This document shows, piece after piece, positions 52,167 through 61,086 of a stretch of DNA of 64,000 nt (positions are counted from its first letter, which is position 1; each line of letters begins with the position of its first letter). Made by a program: the position numbers and the translations under genes. The notes beneath the pieces were generated by a model that worked only from the letters and a program-made list of their open reading frames with translations, was not told the origin of the DNA and made no database searches. The stretch comes from Chitinophagaceae bacterium (GTDB taxonomy: Bacteria; Bacteroidota; Bacteroidia; Chitinophagales; Chitinophagaceae), in contig JADKKH010000002.1 in the NCBI GenBank assembly GCA_016720585.1, forward strand, positions 484,750 through 548,749, written 5' to 3'.

Positions 52167-52877
52167 ATGGGCCAGAAAAAACAAAAAAGATTTGCAGAAT
52201 TGATCACGTTTCCGAATGTACTCCAGTATCCAAAAGGGGTGGCGGGAACATGGAATTCCTTTTTCAGAAATGATCATCCTATCACCCTCGAACTGGCCTG
52301 TGGAAAAGGAGAATATGCTGTTGGTCTTGCCCAATTGTATCCCCAGAGAAATTTTATTGGTATCGATCTCAAGGGTAACCGCATCTGGGTGGGTGCAAAA
52401 AAAGCCCTGCAAAACAATTTACATAATGTTGCTTTCATCCGGACAAAAATTGACCAGGTAGCTGACTATTTTGCTGAAAATGAGGTTGCTGAAATCTGGA
52501 TCACTTTTCCCGACCCGCAACTCCGGATGTCTAAAGCCAAAAAAAGGCTCACCCATCCAAAATTTTTACGTTTGTATAAACAATTCCTTGTCCCCGGTGG
52601 TTTACTACATGTAAAGACGGACAGCCCGGACCTGTACCGCTTTACCCGGACAGTTATTGATCTGTATGGTTGTGTTACACATACCGATTCAGACAATGTC
52701 TATACCGAAGCATCCATTACTGAAGAATTAAACATAAAAACACATTACGAATCGCTGGACATAGCCGGGAGTAACAGGATTCATTATCTCTGCTTTTCTT
52801 TACCCGAAAATCTTCCTAGTATAGAAAAAGATGATGAACTAAAACAACAATTGAAAGAACATGAAGGAACTGATTGA
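52167..52877 (+). CDS. trmB: tRNA (guanine-N7-)-methyltransferase TrmB
   Basis: 236 residues from the ATG at 52167; a TTG three codons upstream is rejected. The AdoMet-binding ELACGKGEYAVGLAQ and IGIDLKGNRIWVGAK motifs and the active-site WITFPDPQLRMSKAKKRLTHPKFL are those of TrmB, which makes m7G46 in tRNA variable loops. A TACCTTTG -7-like box lies at 52153-52160. The 3' end overlaps the DUF5522 gene by 17 bp. Its neighbourhood with the tRNA-shaped RNA may be coincidental. Confidence 0.93.
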   Translation: MGQKKQKRFAELITFPNVLQYPKGVAGTWNSFFRNDHPITLELACGKGEYAVGLAQLYPQRNFIGIDLKGNRIWVGAKKALQNNLHNVAFIRTKIDQVADYFAENEVAEIWITFPDPQLRMSKAKKRLTHPKFLRLYKQFLVPGGLLHVKTDSPDLYRFTRTVIDLYGCVTHTDSDNVYTEASITEELNIKTHYESLDIAGSNRIHYLCFSLPENLPSIEKDDELKQQLKEHEGTD

Positions 52878-53061
52878 AGGAATAGATTATTACATTAATG
52901 CTGATGGCTATGTGGTGCTTACCGAAAAATATCATTTAGATAAAGGCTATTGTTGTGGTAATGGTTGCAAACATTGTCCTTATCAATATGAAAATGTGCC
53001 TGAACCCCGTCGAGGCTCTTTACTCACAACCCATAATAACAAAGGGATAAAACTTAAGTAA
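52861..53061 (+). CDS. DUF5522 Cys-rich small protein
   Basis: 66 residues. TEKYHLDKGYCCGNGCKHCPYQYENVP contains the four-Cys cluster CCxxxCxxC of DUF5522, a probable metal-binding domain of unknown role found after tRNA-modifying genes in Bacteroidota. It starts inside the last codons of trmB (17-bp overlap), so it is translationally coupled to it. Confidence 0.85.
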   Translation: MKELIEGIDYYINADGYVVLTEKYHLDKGYCCGNGCKHCPYQYENVPEPRRGSLLTTHNNKGIKLK

Positions 53062-53074
53062 TCAACTAATTCAT

Positions 53075-53090
53075 CCCCTCCCTGGAGGGG
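53075..53090. repeat. GC-rich palindrome (intergenic)
   Basis: CCCCTCC-CT-GGAGGGG is a 16-bp palindrome between DUF5522 and the alkyltransferase-like gene, of a kind common between Bacteroidota genes. No T run follows, so it is not a classic terminator. Confidence 0.6.
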
Positions 53091-53158
53091 CGAAAGTATC
53101 TCGCAATAAAAAATTCCCAGAATGGGGTGGGTTATTAAAATGCACTTATTTTTACCCC

Positions 53159-53548
53159 ATGGCCGTAAAGAAAAAATCCTCTGAAAAGTTAAAGGCGTTA
53201 AAACCCTCCGGCAAAAGGGATGAAAACTTCTTTCAACTGGTTTTTGAAGTGGCCCGTCAAATACCCAAAGGAAGAGTTACTTCTTATGGTGCCATTGCTG
53301 CCTGTCTCGGCGCCAAATCATCAGCCCGCATGGTGGGTTGGGCCATGAATGGTTGTCATAATGCAAAATTAAACGTGCCGGCACACCGGGTAGTAAACCG
53401 CAATGGCATGCTAACCGGTAAATTTCACTTCTCCCCTCCTGAAAAGATGGAAAGATTATTAAAAAAAGAAGGTGTCAAAGTAAAGAATGACCAGGTGCAG
53501 GATTTTAAAAAAATTTTTTGGGATCCCGTGGAGGAGTTGAGCTTCTAA
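53159..53548 (+). CDS. Alkyltransferase-like (ATL) DNA-binding protein, MGMT family
   Basis: 129 residues. The DNA-binding domain of O6-alkylguanine transferases is evident (IPKGRVTSYGAIAACLG, ARMVGWAMNGCHN), but the active-site region reads VPAHRVVNRNG: the alkyl-accepting Cys of PCHRV is replaced by Ala. ATL proteins bind O6-alkylguanine and flag it for nucleotide excision repair without transferring the group. Its stop overlaps that of the convergent DUF420 gene in CTAA. Confidence 0.9.
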   Translation: MAVKKKSSEKLKALKPSGKRDENFFQLVFEVARQIPKGRVTSYGAIAACLGAKSSARMVGWAMNGCHNAKLNVPAHRVVNRNGMLTGKFHFSPPEKMERLLKKEGVKVKNDQVQDFKKIFWDPVEELSF

Positions 53549-54129
53549 TGATAATACGGACTGATCATCCAATACACCAGCACCCCAGTCACCGCCACAT
53601 AAAACCAGATAGGCCAGGTAATGCGGACCAATTTTTTATGCTTGTCAAATTCACCTGTCAGAGCCCGGTACGCTGAAAAAAGAATAAAGGGAAGGATGAT
53701 ACCCGCCAATGGAATATGTGTGCCCAATAAAATATAATAGATCATCCGGCTGCTGCCAACTGCGGTTTTCTCCAGATCACTTACAATACCATCATGGTTT
53801 ATATCCCCAAACCTGGTTTCACCCGCAAATAAATGGTGACAGATATAGCTTACTAAAAAAAGTACTGATAAAAACATAGCTGTGAGCATGATGTTTTTAT
53901 GTAATTTAAAATTCTTACTTTTTACAGCTACCAAAGCAACAATTAATAATAGTGCCACGCATGAATTGATAAGGGCATTGGCTTTTGCAAACAAATGCAC
54001 ATCAAAGCCAAGGTTCACATTCAGTTTCACACGGCTTAATAAAACCACCGCTGCAAATACAATAGCTGAGAAAAGAAAAATAAGATTCCTCGCTTTTTTA
54101 TCATTCTTACTCCAGGAAGCTTGCAGCAT
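53545..54129 (-). CDS. DUF420 membrane protein (oxidase-associated)
   Basis: 194 residues with five membrane segments. The ICHHLFAGETRFGD segment and THIPLAGIILPFILFSAYRALTG (with conserved His) match DUF420, a family that lies beside haem-copper oxidase genes and may help assembly or bind haem. It follows SCO1 by 5 bp, and is the last gene of the minus-strand respiratory block. Confidence 0.87.
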   Translation of the reverse strand: MLQASWSKNDKKARNLIFLFSAIVFAAVVLLSRVKLNVNLGFDVHLFAKANALINSCVALLLIVALVAVKSKNFKLHKNIMLTAMFLSVLFLVSYICHHLFAGETRFGDINHDGIVSDLEKTAVGSSRMIYYILLGTHIPLAGIILPFILFSAYRALTGEFDKHKKLVRITWPIWFYVAVTGVLVYWMISPYYH

Positions 54130-54134
54130 ATTTC

Positions 54135-54929
54135 TTATTTTTTTCTGATAAAAAAGAACAATAATCCCACACCGAAAATGGCCAGTAAGAAAACAACGGC
54201 GATCAGTTGAAGTTTGCCATCAAAAAAACTTTTGCTTCGCGGGTCTTTTTCCATTGTCAGCAATACAAGGTCGTTGGAAAGTTTGGTAAGAGCTTCGGAA
54301 TCCAGTCCGTTGTAATATCCCCTTACATGCCGGTTACTGTCAATCAGCACAAACCGGTCACTGTGAATAAAGTTAGTGTCAACGCCTTTTCCATCCACCA
54401 ATCCTACTTTCATCTCTTCTATCACCAGGTCATAAATGGCTTTCTTATCCCCCGTAAGAAGCCACCATTGTTCCGGGTTAACCTGGTATTTATCGGCCCA
54501 GTATTTTAACCGTTCTACCGAATCTCTTTCGGGGTCAATGCTGAAAGAAAGAAAATGAACCTGTTTATTGGTTTTATCACCCACCCGCTGGCCATTGTGA
54601 ATGGACTCGGCCATGCGCTTCATATTGAGGGTCATCCGGGGGCAGATCGTGGGACAATGTGTAAAAAAGAAATCAGCAATAATAATTTTTCCTTTCAGGC
54701 TATCCCAGGAAACGGGTCTGCCTTCCTGGTTGGTGAGGGTAAAATCAGCCAGGCGGTGCCAGGCAGTATCCTCTGCTCTTTTTCCATTCTTTGTTACGGA
54801 TACCACCGAATCCGGTAAATAATGCCGGGGCATCGTAACTGCTGTTTCGCTTTTTCTTTTTACAATAAAATAAGCGGTTAATGGTAACAGCAATGCCAGC
54901 ATCACTGCATATAGCGCTTTCTTGTTCAC
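54135..54929 (-). CDS. SCO1/SenC/PrrC-type copper chaperone
   Basis: 264 residues from a GTG at 54929. N-terminal anchor (LYAVMLALLLPLTAYFIV), a thioredoxin-fold domain with the copper-binding FTHCPTICPRM (CxxxC) and a His in NFIHSDRFVLID, and a second hydrophobic segment at the C-terminus (LIAVVFLLAIFGVGLLFFF). It delivers copper to the CuA centre of oxidase subunit II encoded at 60 kb. It lies beyond the terminator of the oxidase genes and may have its own promoter in 54930-55088. Confidence 0.92.
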   Translation of the reverse strand: MNKKALYAVMLALLLPLTAYFIVKRKSETAVTMPRHYLPDSVVSVTKNGKRAEDTAWHRLADFTLTNQEGRPVSWDSLKGKIIIADFFFTHCPTICPRMTLNMKRMAESIHNGQRVGDKTNKQVHFLSFSIDPERDSVERLKYWADKYQVNPEQWWLLTGDKKAIYDLVIEEMKVGLVDGKGVDTNFIHSDRFVLIDSNRHVRGYYNGLDSEALTKLSNDLVLLTMEKDPRSKSFFDGKLQLIAVVFLLAIFGVGLLFFFIRKK

Positions 54930-54995
54930 GGTTTCAAATTTTATCTCTCCCTTTTAATCCTATTTATCTACCATTGCCGGAGCCGTTAGCTCCCT

Positions 54996-55022
54996 CTCAC
55001 CCGTAAGGAGGAACTGGGTGAG
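54996..55022. repeat. Hairpin-forming repeat before the oxidase terminator
   Basis: CTCACCC (54996-55002) pairs with GGGTGAG (55016-55022) over a 13-nt loop. It lies in the 158-bp gap between subunit IV and SCO1, next to the terminator 55031-55065. Related GC-rich hairpins lie at 53075 and 58052-58125. Confidence 0.5.
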
Positions 55023-55030
55023 GTCAATAA

Positions 55031-55065
55031 AAAACCATTAAACCCAGAAACGGTTTAATGGTTTT
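55031..55065 (-). terminator. Terminator of the act-cox transcription unit
   Basis: A perfect 14-bp stem, AAAACCATTAAACC with GGTTTAATGGTTTT, encloses a 7-nt loop and is followed on the minus strand by TTTTTTATT. It is 24 bp after the subunit IV stop. Confidence 0.85.
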
Positions 55066-55088
55066 GGTTCTATTAATTACCTATTGAA

Positions 55089-55553
55089 TTATTCCTTTCC
55101 ACTTTTTTCTGCCGGTTTCTCTTCCAGTTTCTCTGCAGCGCCATGCTTTTGCGGCATGGTCGTTTCTTTAAAATGCAAATCGTATTTATTACGAAGGTTT
55201 TTATAAGAATTACCCTCATAGATAAAGGCTATGATAAACCAGATAAACAGCATCAGCGGGACCACAATCGTCATGATCATATTCCGGATCTCATCACCCA
55301 GGTGCATGAATACTGAAACAATATAATAAGCCTTCGCCATCGTAAGGATACAAACCACGCCTTTAAAACAAAGTATCAGGAAATCCCGGTTTACATCACT
55401 TTTGTGCAGCGTATAGATGGTTAATCCAAAAGCCAGTTCTATAATCGTAATTACAGACAGCAGGATGGTTGTTTTCCGGATCCTTTTTTTAAACTCGGCA
55501 TCGGAATGATGATGTTCAAAAGTTACTTCCGGTGATAGTGTTGCATGTTCCAT
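55089..55553 (-). CDS. Cytochrome c oxidase subunit IV
   Basis: 154 residues from the ATG at 55553. Three membrane helices (ILLSVITIIELAFGL, FLILCFKGVVCILTMAKAYYIVSVFMHLGDE, IVVPLMLFIWFIIAFIYEG) and a Glu/Lys-rich tail match the bacterial subunit IV (CyoD/CtaF-like). The His/Asp-rich N-terminus (EHHHSDAEFKK) is common in this phylum. It stabilises the oxidase. Last gene before the terminator. Confidence 0.9.
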   Translation of the reverse strand: MEHATLSPEVTFEHHHSDAEFKKRIRKTTILLSVITIIELAFGLTIYTLHKSDVNRDFLILCFKGVVCILTMAKAYYIVSVFMHLGDEIRNMIMTIVVPLMLFIWFIIAFIYEGNSYKNLRNKYDLHFKETTMPQKHGAAEKLEEKPAEKSGKE

Positions 55554-55588
55554 ATCGGTCAATTCATTTTATTGATGGTATACAAATA

Positions 55589-56461
55589 TTAGATCAGGTA
55601 GAAACAAAGGAATACAAATACCCAAACCAGGTCCACAAAGTGCCAGTACAATCCGGCTTTTTCAATCATCAGGTAATGTCCTTTATTATGGAATACATTT
55701 TTTTGCGTCATGATCAGCATCACGATATTGATAATAACCCCGGAGAATACATGGAAACCATGGAAGCCGGTGATGCCAAAGAAATATCCCCCAAATGCAA
55801 CCGGCCCTTTTTCACGGATATGCATTTCAGTTAAATCGACCAATTTTATCAATTGTGCATCAGACAAAGTTGACAATTCTGCAACTGTATTGGAATGATG
55901 CTGGCTATGTACCAAACTAACAAGTGTTTCATGGGACGTATTATTCAGCGCAGCTGTCAATTCCGGCCCATGTACCAGTTCTCCCCAGGGATTGCCTCTC
56001 ATCGTCTGGCCGATCAATTCAATTTTACCATCAACAACTGTTGCCAGTTCGCCGGTGATCAGGTGATGCCACTCCCATGCCTGGCAACCCAGGAAGGCTA
56101 AACCTCCCACAATGGTCCAGACCATCCATTTCATTACGCCCTTTTTATCTCTCTTGTGACCGGCATGTACAGCCAGCACCATGGTAACCGAGCTGATGAT
56201 AAGAATGAACGTCATTACACTCACAAACGCCAAAGGCAGGTTTGCATGACCCGCGCCCGGAAACGCATTGAACACCGCATTGGGGTCTGGCCAGAAGTTC
56301 TGGCTGAAACGGATAGAACCATACGATATCAGGAATGCACCAAATGTAAAAGCGTCACTCATCAAAAAATACCACATCATCACTTTGCCATACTCCAGGT
56401 TGAAGGGACTTTTGCCGCCGCTCCACCATTTGGTCTGATGTACTGTTGCTTGTGTTGACAT
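55589..56461 (-). CDS. Cytochrome c oxidase subunit III (long form)
   Basis: 290 residues. Helices and motifs include MMWYFLMSDAFTFGAFL, CQAWEWHHLI, FGITGFHGFHVFSGVIIN and WHFVDLVWVFVFLCFYLI, with the conserved Glu/His and WHFVDxVW end of subunit III. An insertion of about 75 residues between the middle helices (residues 140-215, ITGELATVVDG..AELSTLSDAQ) distinguishes it from the shorter paralogue next door. Integral inner-membrane subunit. Confidence 0.93.
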   Translation of the reverse strand: MSTQATVHQTKWWSGGKSPFNLEYGKVMMWYFLMSDAFTFGAFLISYGSIRFSQNFWPDPNAVFNAFPGAGHANLPLAFVSVMTFILIISSVTMVLAVHAGHKRDKKGVMKWMVWTIVGGLAFLGCQAWEWHHLITGELATVVDGKIELIGQTMRGNPWGELVHGPELTAALNNTSHETLVSLVHSQHHSNTVAELSTLSDAQLIKLVDLTEMHIREKGPVAFGGYFFGITGFHGFHVFSGVIINIVMLIMTQKNVFHNKGHYLMIEKAGLYWHFVDLVWVFVFLCFYLI

Positions 56462-56502
56462 ATTTATTAAAATTCAAAATTTAACTCTTCAAAAAAACCG
56501 GC

Positions 56503-57075
56503 TTACCTACCACCGATAACAATAAAAAATAAAAGCAGATAAATCCAGAGCAGATCTACAAAATGCCAGTAGATCGCCGCCACTTCTACCGGGATGGAAC
56601 TATAAAGTTTCATATTCCCGAAGAAAGCTTTACCGAACATTACCACTAACGCCACAATACCTCCCGTCACATGAATCGCATGTAACCCGAAAATTACATA
56701 TAGAAACTGTCCGGCCCCGGAACCTTTAAACGTAATTTTTTGTGACCACAAATCCCCGAATCCCAGCCATTGCATCACTACAAAAGCTACTCCAAGTAAA
56801 AGTGTTACCCCGATCAGGATCCGGTACCTGTTCATTTCCCGCTGTTTAAAAGAACGCAACGCCAGCTGTATGGTTAGACTGCTGATAATAATAACAGCAG
56901 TAGACAACCAAAACACCTTAGGGATTGTCACCGGTATCCAGTTTGTCTGGTTGCTTTTTACAATAAAAGCACTGGTCAAACCGGCAAACATCATAACAAT
57001 GCTCCCGATAGACACCCACATAATAAATTTGTGCGGGTGAATCCTGTTTCGTTGCTGATTGCTCACAATATCCAT
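56503..57075 (-). CDS. Cytochrome c oxidase subunit III (short form)
   Basis: 190 residues from the ATG at 57075. Five helices, HKFIMWVSIGSIVMMFAGL, QFLYVIFGLHAIHVTGGIVALV and the end IYWHFVDLLWIYLLLFF, which is the subunit III signature. Two adjacent subunit III genes of different length are usual in Bacteroidota oxidase operons, and both probably belong to one complex or its alternates. It starts 17 bp after ctaB. Confidence 0.93.
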   Translation of the reverse strand: MDIVSNQQRNRIHPHKFIMWVSIGSIVMMFAGLTSAFIVKSNQTNWIPVTIPKVFWLSTAVIIISSLTIQLALRSFKQREMNRYRILIGVTLLLGVAFVVMQWLGFGDLWSQKITFKGSGAGQFLYVIFGLHAIHVTGGIVALVVMFGKAFFGNMKLYSSIPVEVAAIYWHFVDLLWIYLLLFFIVIGGR

Positions 57076-57094
57076 CACTTCTATAATTATTAAA

Positions 57095-57976
57095 CTATGT
57101 CTTACTTAACAAAAGTGCCAGCATCACCACCGGCAGATACATATAACTTCCAAACATTACTTTCCGTGCCGAGCCTACATCCATCTTCCGATACAGGGTT
57201 ACACACCTTCCGATCATAAATAAATTCGCAAGTCCAATCAGTACCAGGCTTATTATTCCCTGTGTAAAATGATAATTACACATACCTATATAATAAGGAG
57301 CTATGGTAACCGGTATCATCAGAACCGAATACATAATTGCCTGCATGGCGGTAAACTTTGTTGGTCCCTGATCAGCCGGTAATAATTTAAAACCAACGGA
57401 AGAATAATCTTTGTGTGACACCCAGGCAATTGCCCAAAAATGGGGAAACTGCCAAAAGAACTGAAACGCAAACAAAACCCAACCGCCAACGGCAAGATTA
57501 TTATCTCCTGCTGCCCAGCCGATCAAACAAGGCAATGCTCCCGGAACCGCGCCTACCAATACAGCAATTGAATTTACTTTTTTCAATGGCGTATAAATAA
57601 ATGCATACAGGAACAAACTAAAAGCCGCCAGGCCTGCTGTGAGCCAGTTGAAATAATTTCCCAGGATAAAAACACCCAACGCACCCGTGATTATGGCAAA
57701 AGCCCATCCTTCCGTTACGCTCATACGTCCTGCCGCTACCGGGCGTCTGGACGTCCGTTTCATCCGGGCATCCGTATCCTTTTCAACTACCTGGTTAATG
57801 GCATTGGCGCTTCCTGTAACCAGCATCCCACCTGCAAAGAGCAAGAATATCATTTTCCAGAAACTCACATAGCTTTCTGAGCCTTTTGTTAACGCAAAAC
57901 TCATTACACTACTAAACACCACCATGATACTCAGCGAAGGCTTGATCAACAGCAAATAATCTTTAATCTTCTTCAT
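57095..57976 (-). CDS. ctaB: Protoheme IX farnesyltransferase (heme O synthase)
   Basis: 293 residues, about nine membrane helices. The prenyl-binding NQVVEKDTDARMKRTSRRPVAAG (Asp-rich DxxxD) and the second loop ISHKDYSSVGFKLLP match UbiA-family CtaB. It farnesylates heme b to heme O, which CtaA (31.8 kb) turns into heme A. Embedded between coxI and the subunit III genes. Confidence 0.95.
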   Translation of the reverse strand: MKKIKDYLLLIKPSLSIMVVFSSVMSFALTKGSESYVSFWKMIFLLFAGGMLVTGSANAINQVVEKDTDARMKRTSRRPVAAGRMSVTEGWAFAIITGALGVFILGNYFNWLTAGLAAFSLFLYAFIYTPLKKVNSIAVLVGAVPGALPCLIGWAAGDNNLAVGGWVLFAFQFFWQFPHFWAIAWVSHKDYSSVGFKLLPADQGPTKFTAMQAIMYSVLMIPVTIAPYYIGMCNYHFTQGIISLVLIGLANLFMIGRCVTLYRKMDVGSARKVMFGSYMYLPVVMLALLLSKT

Positions 57977-58051
57977 TTCTGCCTTCGCATATTTTCAAAA
58001 AAACTTCAATCCAATTATTACTCACACTGTTTCCAAATTCTTTTTTATTGA

Positions 58052-58125
58052 GCCCCTTCCGGGGCAATCAGAAAGCCATAATTTTCAAAACTCTTAAAGT
58101 CCCCCTTGTGGGGATTTAGGGGGCC
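58052..58125. repeat. Two GC-rich hairpins between coxI and ctaB
   Basis: GCCCC-TTCC-GGGGC (58052-58065) and CCCCC-TTGTG-GGG...GGGGG (58101-58123) lie in the 151-bp gap 57977-58127 just after the coxI stop. Neither has a T run. They could lower read-through or protect the coxI message, but they may simply be dispersed repeats. Confidence 0.55.
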
Positions 58126-58127
58126 AT

Positions 58128-59936
58128 CTAATGTTTGCTTTCATTTTCACCAATCGGCTCAGTCTGCGGAATAAATTCTCTTCCGTCTTTTGCATAGTCA
58201 TAAGCCCAGCGGTGTACTTCCGGAATTTCTCCGTCCCAGTTACCATGACCCGGACGAATAGGTGTTGTCCACTCCAGCGTATTGGCACCCCAGGGGTTTT
58301 GTGTTGTTACTTTTCTTCCTTTGAAAATGGAATAAATATAGTTGAACACAAACATCAGCTGCACAGCAAAAACAATAATTGAAACGATGGTAATCATTTT
58401 ATCCAGTTCCGGGAAATCATTGAATGAAACCCAGCCTCTTTTATCCAGATAACGACGGGGAATACCGGCAAGACCCTGGTAATGCATCGGCCAAAAAATA
58501 AGATAAGAGCCAATCATGGTAACCCAGAAATGGATATAACCCAAGGTACTGTTCATGTACCGGCCAAACATTTTAGGGAACCAATGATACACTCCGGCGA
58601 ACATACCAAAGAAGGAGGCTACCCCCATTACAATATGGAAGTGAGCTACCACAAACATGGTATCATGCAAGTGTATATCAATCGTGGAGTTTCCAAGAAA
58701 TATACCGGTTAGACCTCCGGAAATAAACAAGCTTACAAAACCAATTGCAAATAAAGTTGACGGTACAAACCGGATATTCCCTCTCCATAATGTTGTAAGC
58801 CAGTTAAATACTTTTATGGCCGAAGGCACCGCGATCAAGAGTGTGAGTAACACGAATATTGAACCCAGGAATGGATTCAATCCGGTTACAAACATATGGT
58901 GCGCCCAGACGAGGAAGGCAAGAATGGTGATGGCAAACAAAGAACCCAGCATCGCCATATAACCGAAAATGGGTTTACGGCTGTTCACAGATAATATTTC
59001 CGACACCATTCCCATGGCTGGTAATAAGATGATATACACTTCCGGGTGACCCAGGAACCAGAACAAGTGCTGGAACAGGATGGCACTACCGCCTTCATTT
59101 GGGAGTATTTCACCATTTACTACTATATCACTCAGGTAGAAACTTGTACCCAGGTTACGATCGAATAACAATAAGATCAATCCGGATAATAAAACCGGGA
59201 ATGACAATACACCCAGCACAGCGGTAAAGAACAGGGCCCAAACGGTCAATGGAAGCCTGGTCATACTCATGCCTTTTGTACGCTGGTTAAGAATAGTGGT
59301 GATATAATTCAGACCACCCAGCAATGAAGACACTACAAATAGCGCCATACTGACGATCCACAAATCCATTCCCAATTTAGAGCCAGAAGAAGCCTGGCCT
59401 AAAGCACTCAGTGGGGGATACACGGTCCATCCTCCGGAGGCGGGGCCTGTTGAAATAAATAAAGAAGATATCATAACCACGCTGGCTAAGAAGAAAAACC
59501 AGTAAGAAAGCATATTCAGGAAAGGTGCAGCCATATCTCTTGCCCCGATCTGTAAGGGAATAAGAAAATTGGCAAACGTTCCGCTTAATCCGGCTGTCAA
59601 TACAAAAAACACAAGTACTGTTCCGTGCATGGTTATCAGCGCATAATAAAATTCCGGTTGTATCTGTCCGCCTTTGGCCCAGTTACCAAAAAAAGTTTCC
59701 AGGATGGGAAATGACTGATCGGGATAACCCAACTGCAATCTGAAAAGAACCGAGAATAACCCACCGATAATGGCCCAAACTATACCCGTGATCAAAAACT
59801 GTTTAGCAATTGTTTTATGATCCTGGCTAAAGATATACTTGGAAACAAACGATTGCTTGTGATGACCATGATGTCCATCATGGTGTGCCGCATGTGCAGT
59901 GGCTAATCCGGAATGTATATTCATTGCTTCACTCAT
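58128..59936 (-). CDS. Cytochrome c oxidase subunit I
   Basis: 602 residues, about 13 membrane helices. Haem and copper ligands are in ALITMHGTVLVFF (haem a His), LFWFLGHPEVYIILLPAMG (CuB His-x-x-x-Tyr crosslink), WAHHMFVTGL (CuB His pair) and VVAHFHIVMGVASF (haem a3 and a His). The residues are those of an A-type, proton-pumping aa3 oxidase. It reduces O2 to water at the inner membrane. Poly-His N-terminus (HHDGHHGHHKQ) is notable. Part of the act-cox unit. Confidence 0.97.
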   Translation of the reverse strand: MSEAMNIHSGLATAHAAHHDGHHGHHKQSFVSKYIFSQDHKTIAKQFLITGIVWAIIGGLFSVLFRLQLGYPDQSFPILETFFGNWAKGGQIQPEFYYALITMHGTVLVFFVLTAGLSGTFANFLIPLQIGARDMAAPFLNMLSYWFFFLASVVMISSLFISTGPASGGWTVYPPLSALGQASSGSKLGMDLWIVSMALFVVSSLLGGLNYITTILNQRTKGMSMTRLPLTVWALFFTAVLGVLSFPVLLSGLILLLFDRNLGTSFYLSDIVVNGEILPNEGGSAILFQHLFWFLGHPEVYIILLPAMGMVSEILSVNSRKPIFGYMAMLGSLFAITILAFLVWAHHMFVTGLNPFLGSIFVLLTLLIAVPSAIKVFNWLTTLWRGNIRFVPSTLFAIGFVSLFISGGLTGIFLGNSTIDIHLHDTMFVVAHFHIVMGVASFFGMFAGVYHWFPKMFGRYMNSTLGYIHFWVTMIGSYLIFWPMHYQGLAGIPRRYLDKRGWVSFNDFPELDKMITIVSIIVFAVQLMFVFNYIYSIFKGRKVTTQNPWGANTLEWTTPIRPGHGNWDGEIPEVHRWAYDYAKDGREFIPQTEPIGENESKH

Positions 59937-59975
59937 ACTCTATTAGTTTATTGCCAACTTTCGTTGCTGTCTTTT

Positions 59976-61037
59976 TTAATTTCTCATTTTCATTTGTGTC
60001 TTCGCTCCTGTGGCAGACACATTACTAATTACCGAATCCTTTTTAACCGAAGGGTCTTTATCCGGATTGGCAACGAGGTATTGTGGTTTTTTGCCAGCCA
60101 GCCAGGCATCAAATTCCTCCTGTGTTTCTACTACGATCACGCCACGCATACTATAATGTCCTTTGCCGCACATCTGGTCGCAGGAAATCTCGTATACAAA
60201 ATCGGGTTTACCTGTTTTCTCAATCATTTGTTTGGTGGTGAATCTTGGGGTAAACCACATGGTCGTTGGTGTGCCGGGTACTGCATCCATTTTCATCCGG
60301 AAATGTGCCAATCCCACATCATGGATAACATCTTTGGAATTAATAACCAGCTTAACCGGTTTATTTACGACGAGGTGCATTTCCTGTTCAACAAAAATGT
60401 CATCCTGGTTGTATTTATCGTCCCACAACTGACCAGCCGGGTTATTTTTTTCAGGACTTACATTCTTAAAATATTTTTTTCCCAGTACTTTATCATTTCC
60501 GGGGTAGCGAAACTCCCAGCCAAATTGTTTACCCGTAACTTCTACGATCATCGATTTATCCGGAGCATTACCCGTTATTTTATACCAGTAAAAGATGCCA
60601 AATCCAACCAATATAGTAAGAGTGATGGCCGGGATCACTGTCCAGATCATTTCCAGTTTATTATTATGGGGATAGTAGTAGGGCTTTCTGGTATCAGACT
60701 CCTGGTATTTGAAAGAAAACCAGAACAGGCAAACCTGTGTAATTATAAACACAACACCTGTCAGGGCGATGGTTATGTACAGCATACGATCAACCAAAAT
60801 GCCATGATCAGATGCCGGCTCACCAAGAATCTTTCCTTTCAGCCTTTCATTGCAATAATACACACCAATCAATCCAATGACCAGAAATGCCAGCAGCATA
60901 AAGGCATTCACCTTATTGGTTTGCTTCCGGGCCTTTTCTTCGCCACGCAATACTGCCACATATTCACTGGCTTTGGCTATCTGAAATGTGATCAGAAAAC
61001 CCAACACTAAGATTGCAACGATGAAAAATGTCTGCAT
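59976..61037 (-). CDS. Cytochrome c oxidase subunit II
   Basis: 353 residues, longer than the classic 280. Three hydrophobic segments near the N-terminus, then the cupredoxin domain with VTGKQFGWEFRYPG and the CuA site YEISCDQMCGKGHYSMRG. There is no C-terminal cytochrome c domain, so it is not a caa3-type fusion. It takes electrons from cytochrome c or directly from the alternative complex III cytochromes. Follows actF by 50 bp. Confidence 0.95.
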   Translation of the reverse strand: MQTFFIVAILVLGFLITFQIAKASEYVAVLRGEEKARKQTNKVNAFMLLAFLVIGLIGVYYCNERLKGKILGEPASDHGILVDRMLYITIALTGVVFIITQVCLFWFSFKYQESDTRKPYYYPHNNKLEMIWTVIPAITLTILVGFGIFYWYKITGNAPDKSMIVEVTGKQFGWEFRYPGNDKVLGKKYFKNVSPEKNNPAGQLWDDKYNQDDIFVEQEMHLVVNKPVKLVINSKDVIHDVGLAHFRMKMDAVPGTPTTMWFTPRFTTKQMIEKTGKPDFVYEISCDQMCGKGHYSMRGVIVVETQEEFDAWLAGKKPQYLVANPDKDPSVKKDSVISNVSATGAKTQMKMRN

Positions 61038-61086
61038 AAACTATGTATCTAAATGTTTTCGTTGAGACGCAAAATATTGCACCTCC

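Noticed and set aside
59913..61010. Long plus-strand open frame opposite coxII
   Set aside because: It is the antisense shadow of subunit II, whose CuA site and domain order are unambiguous.
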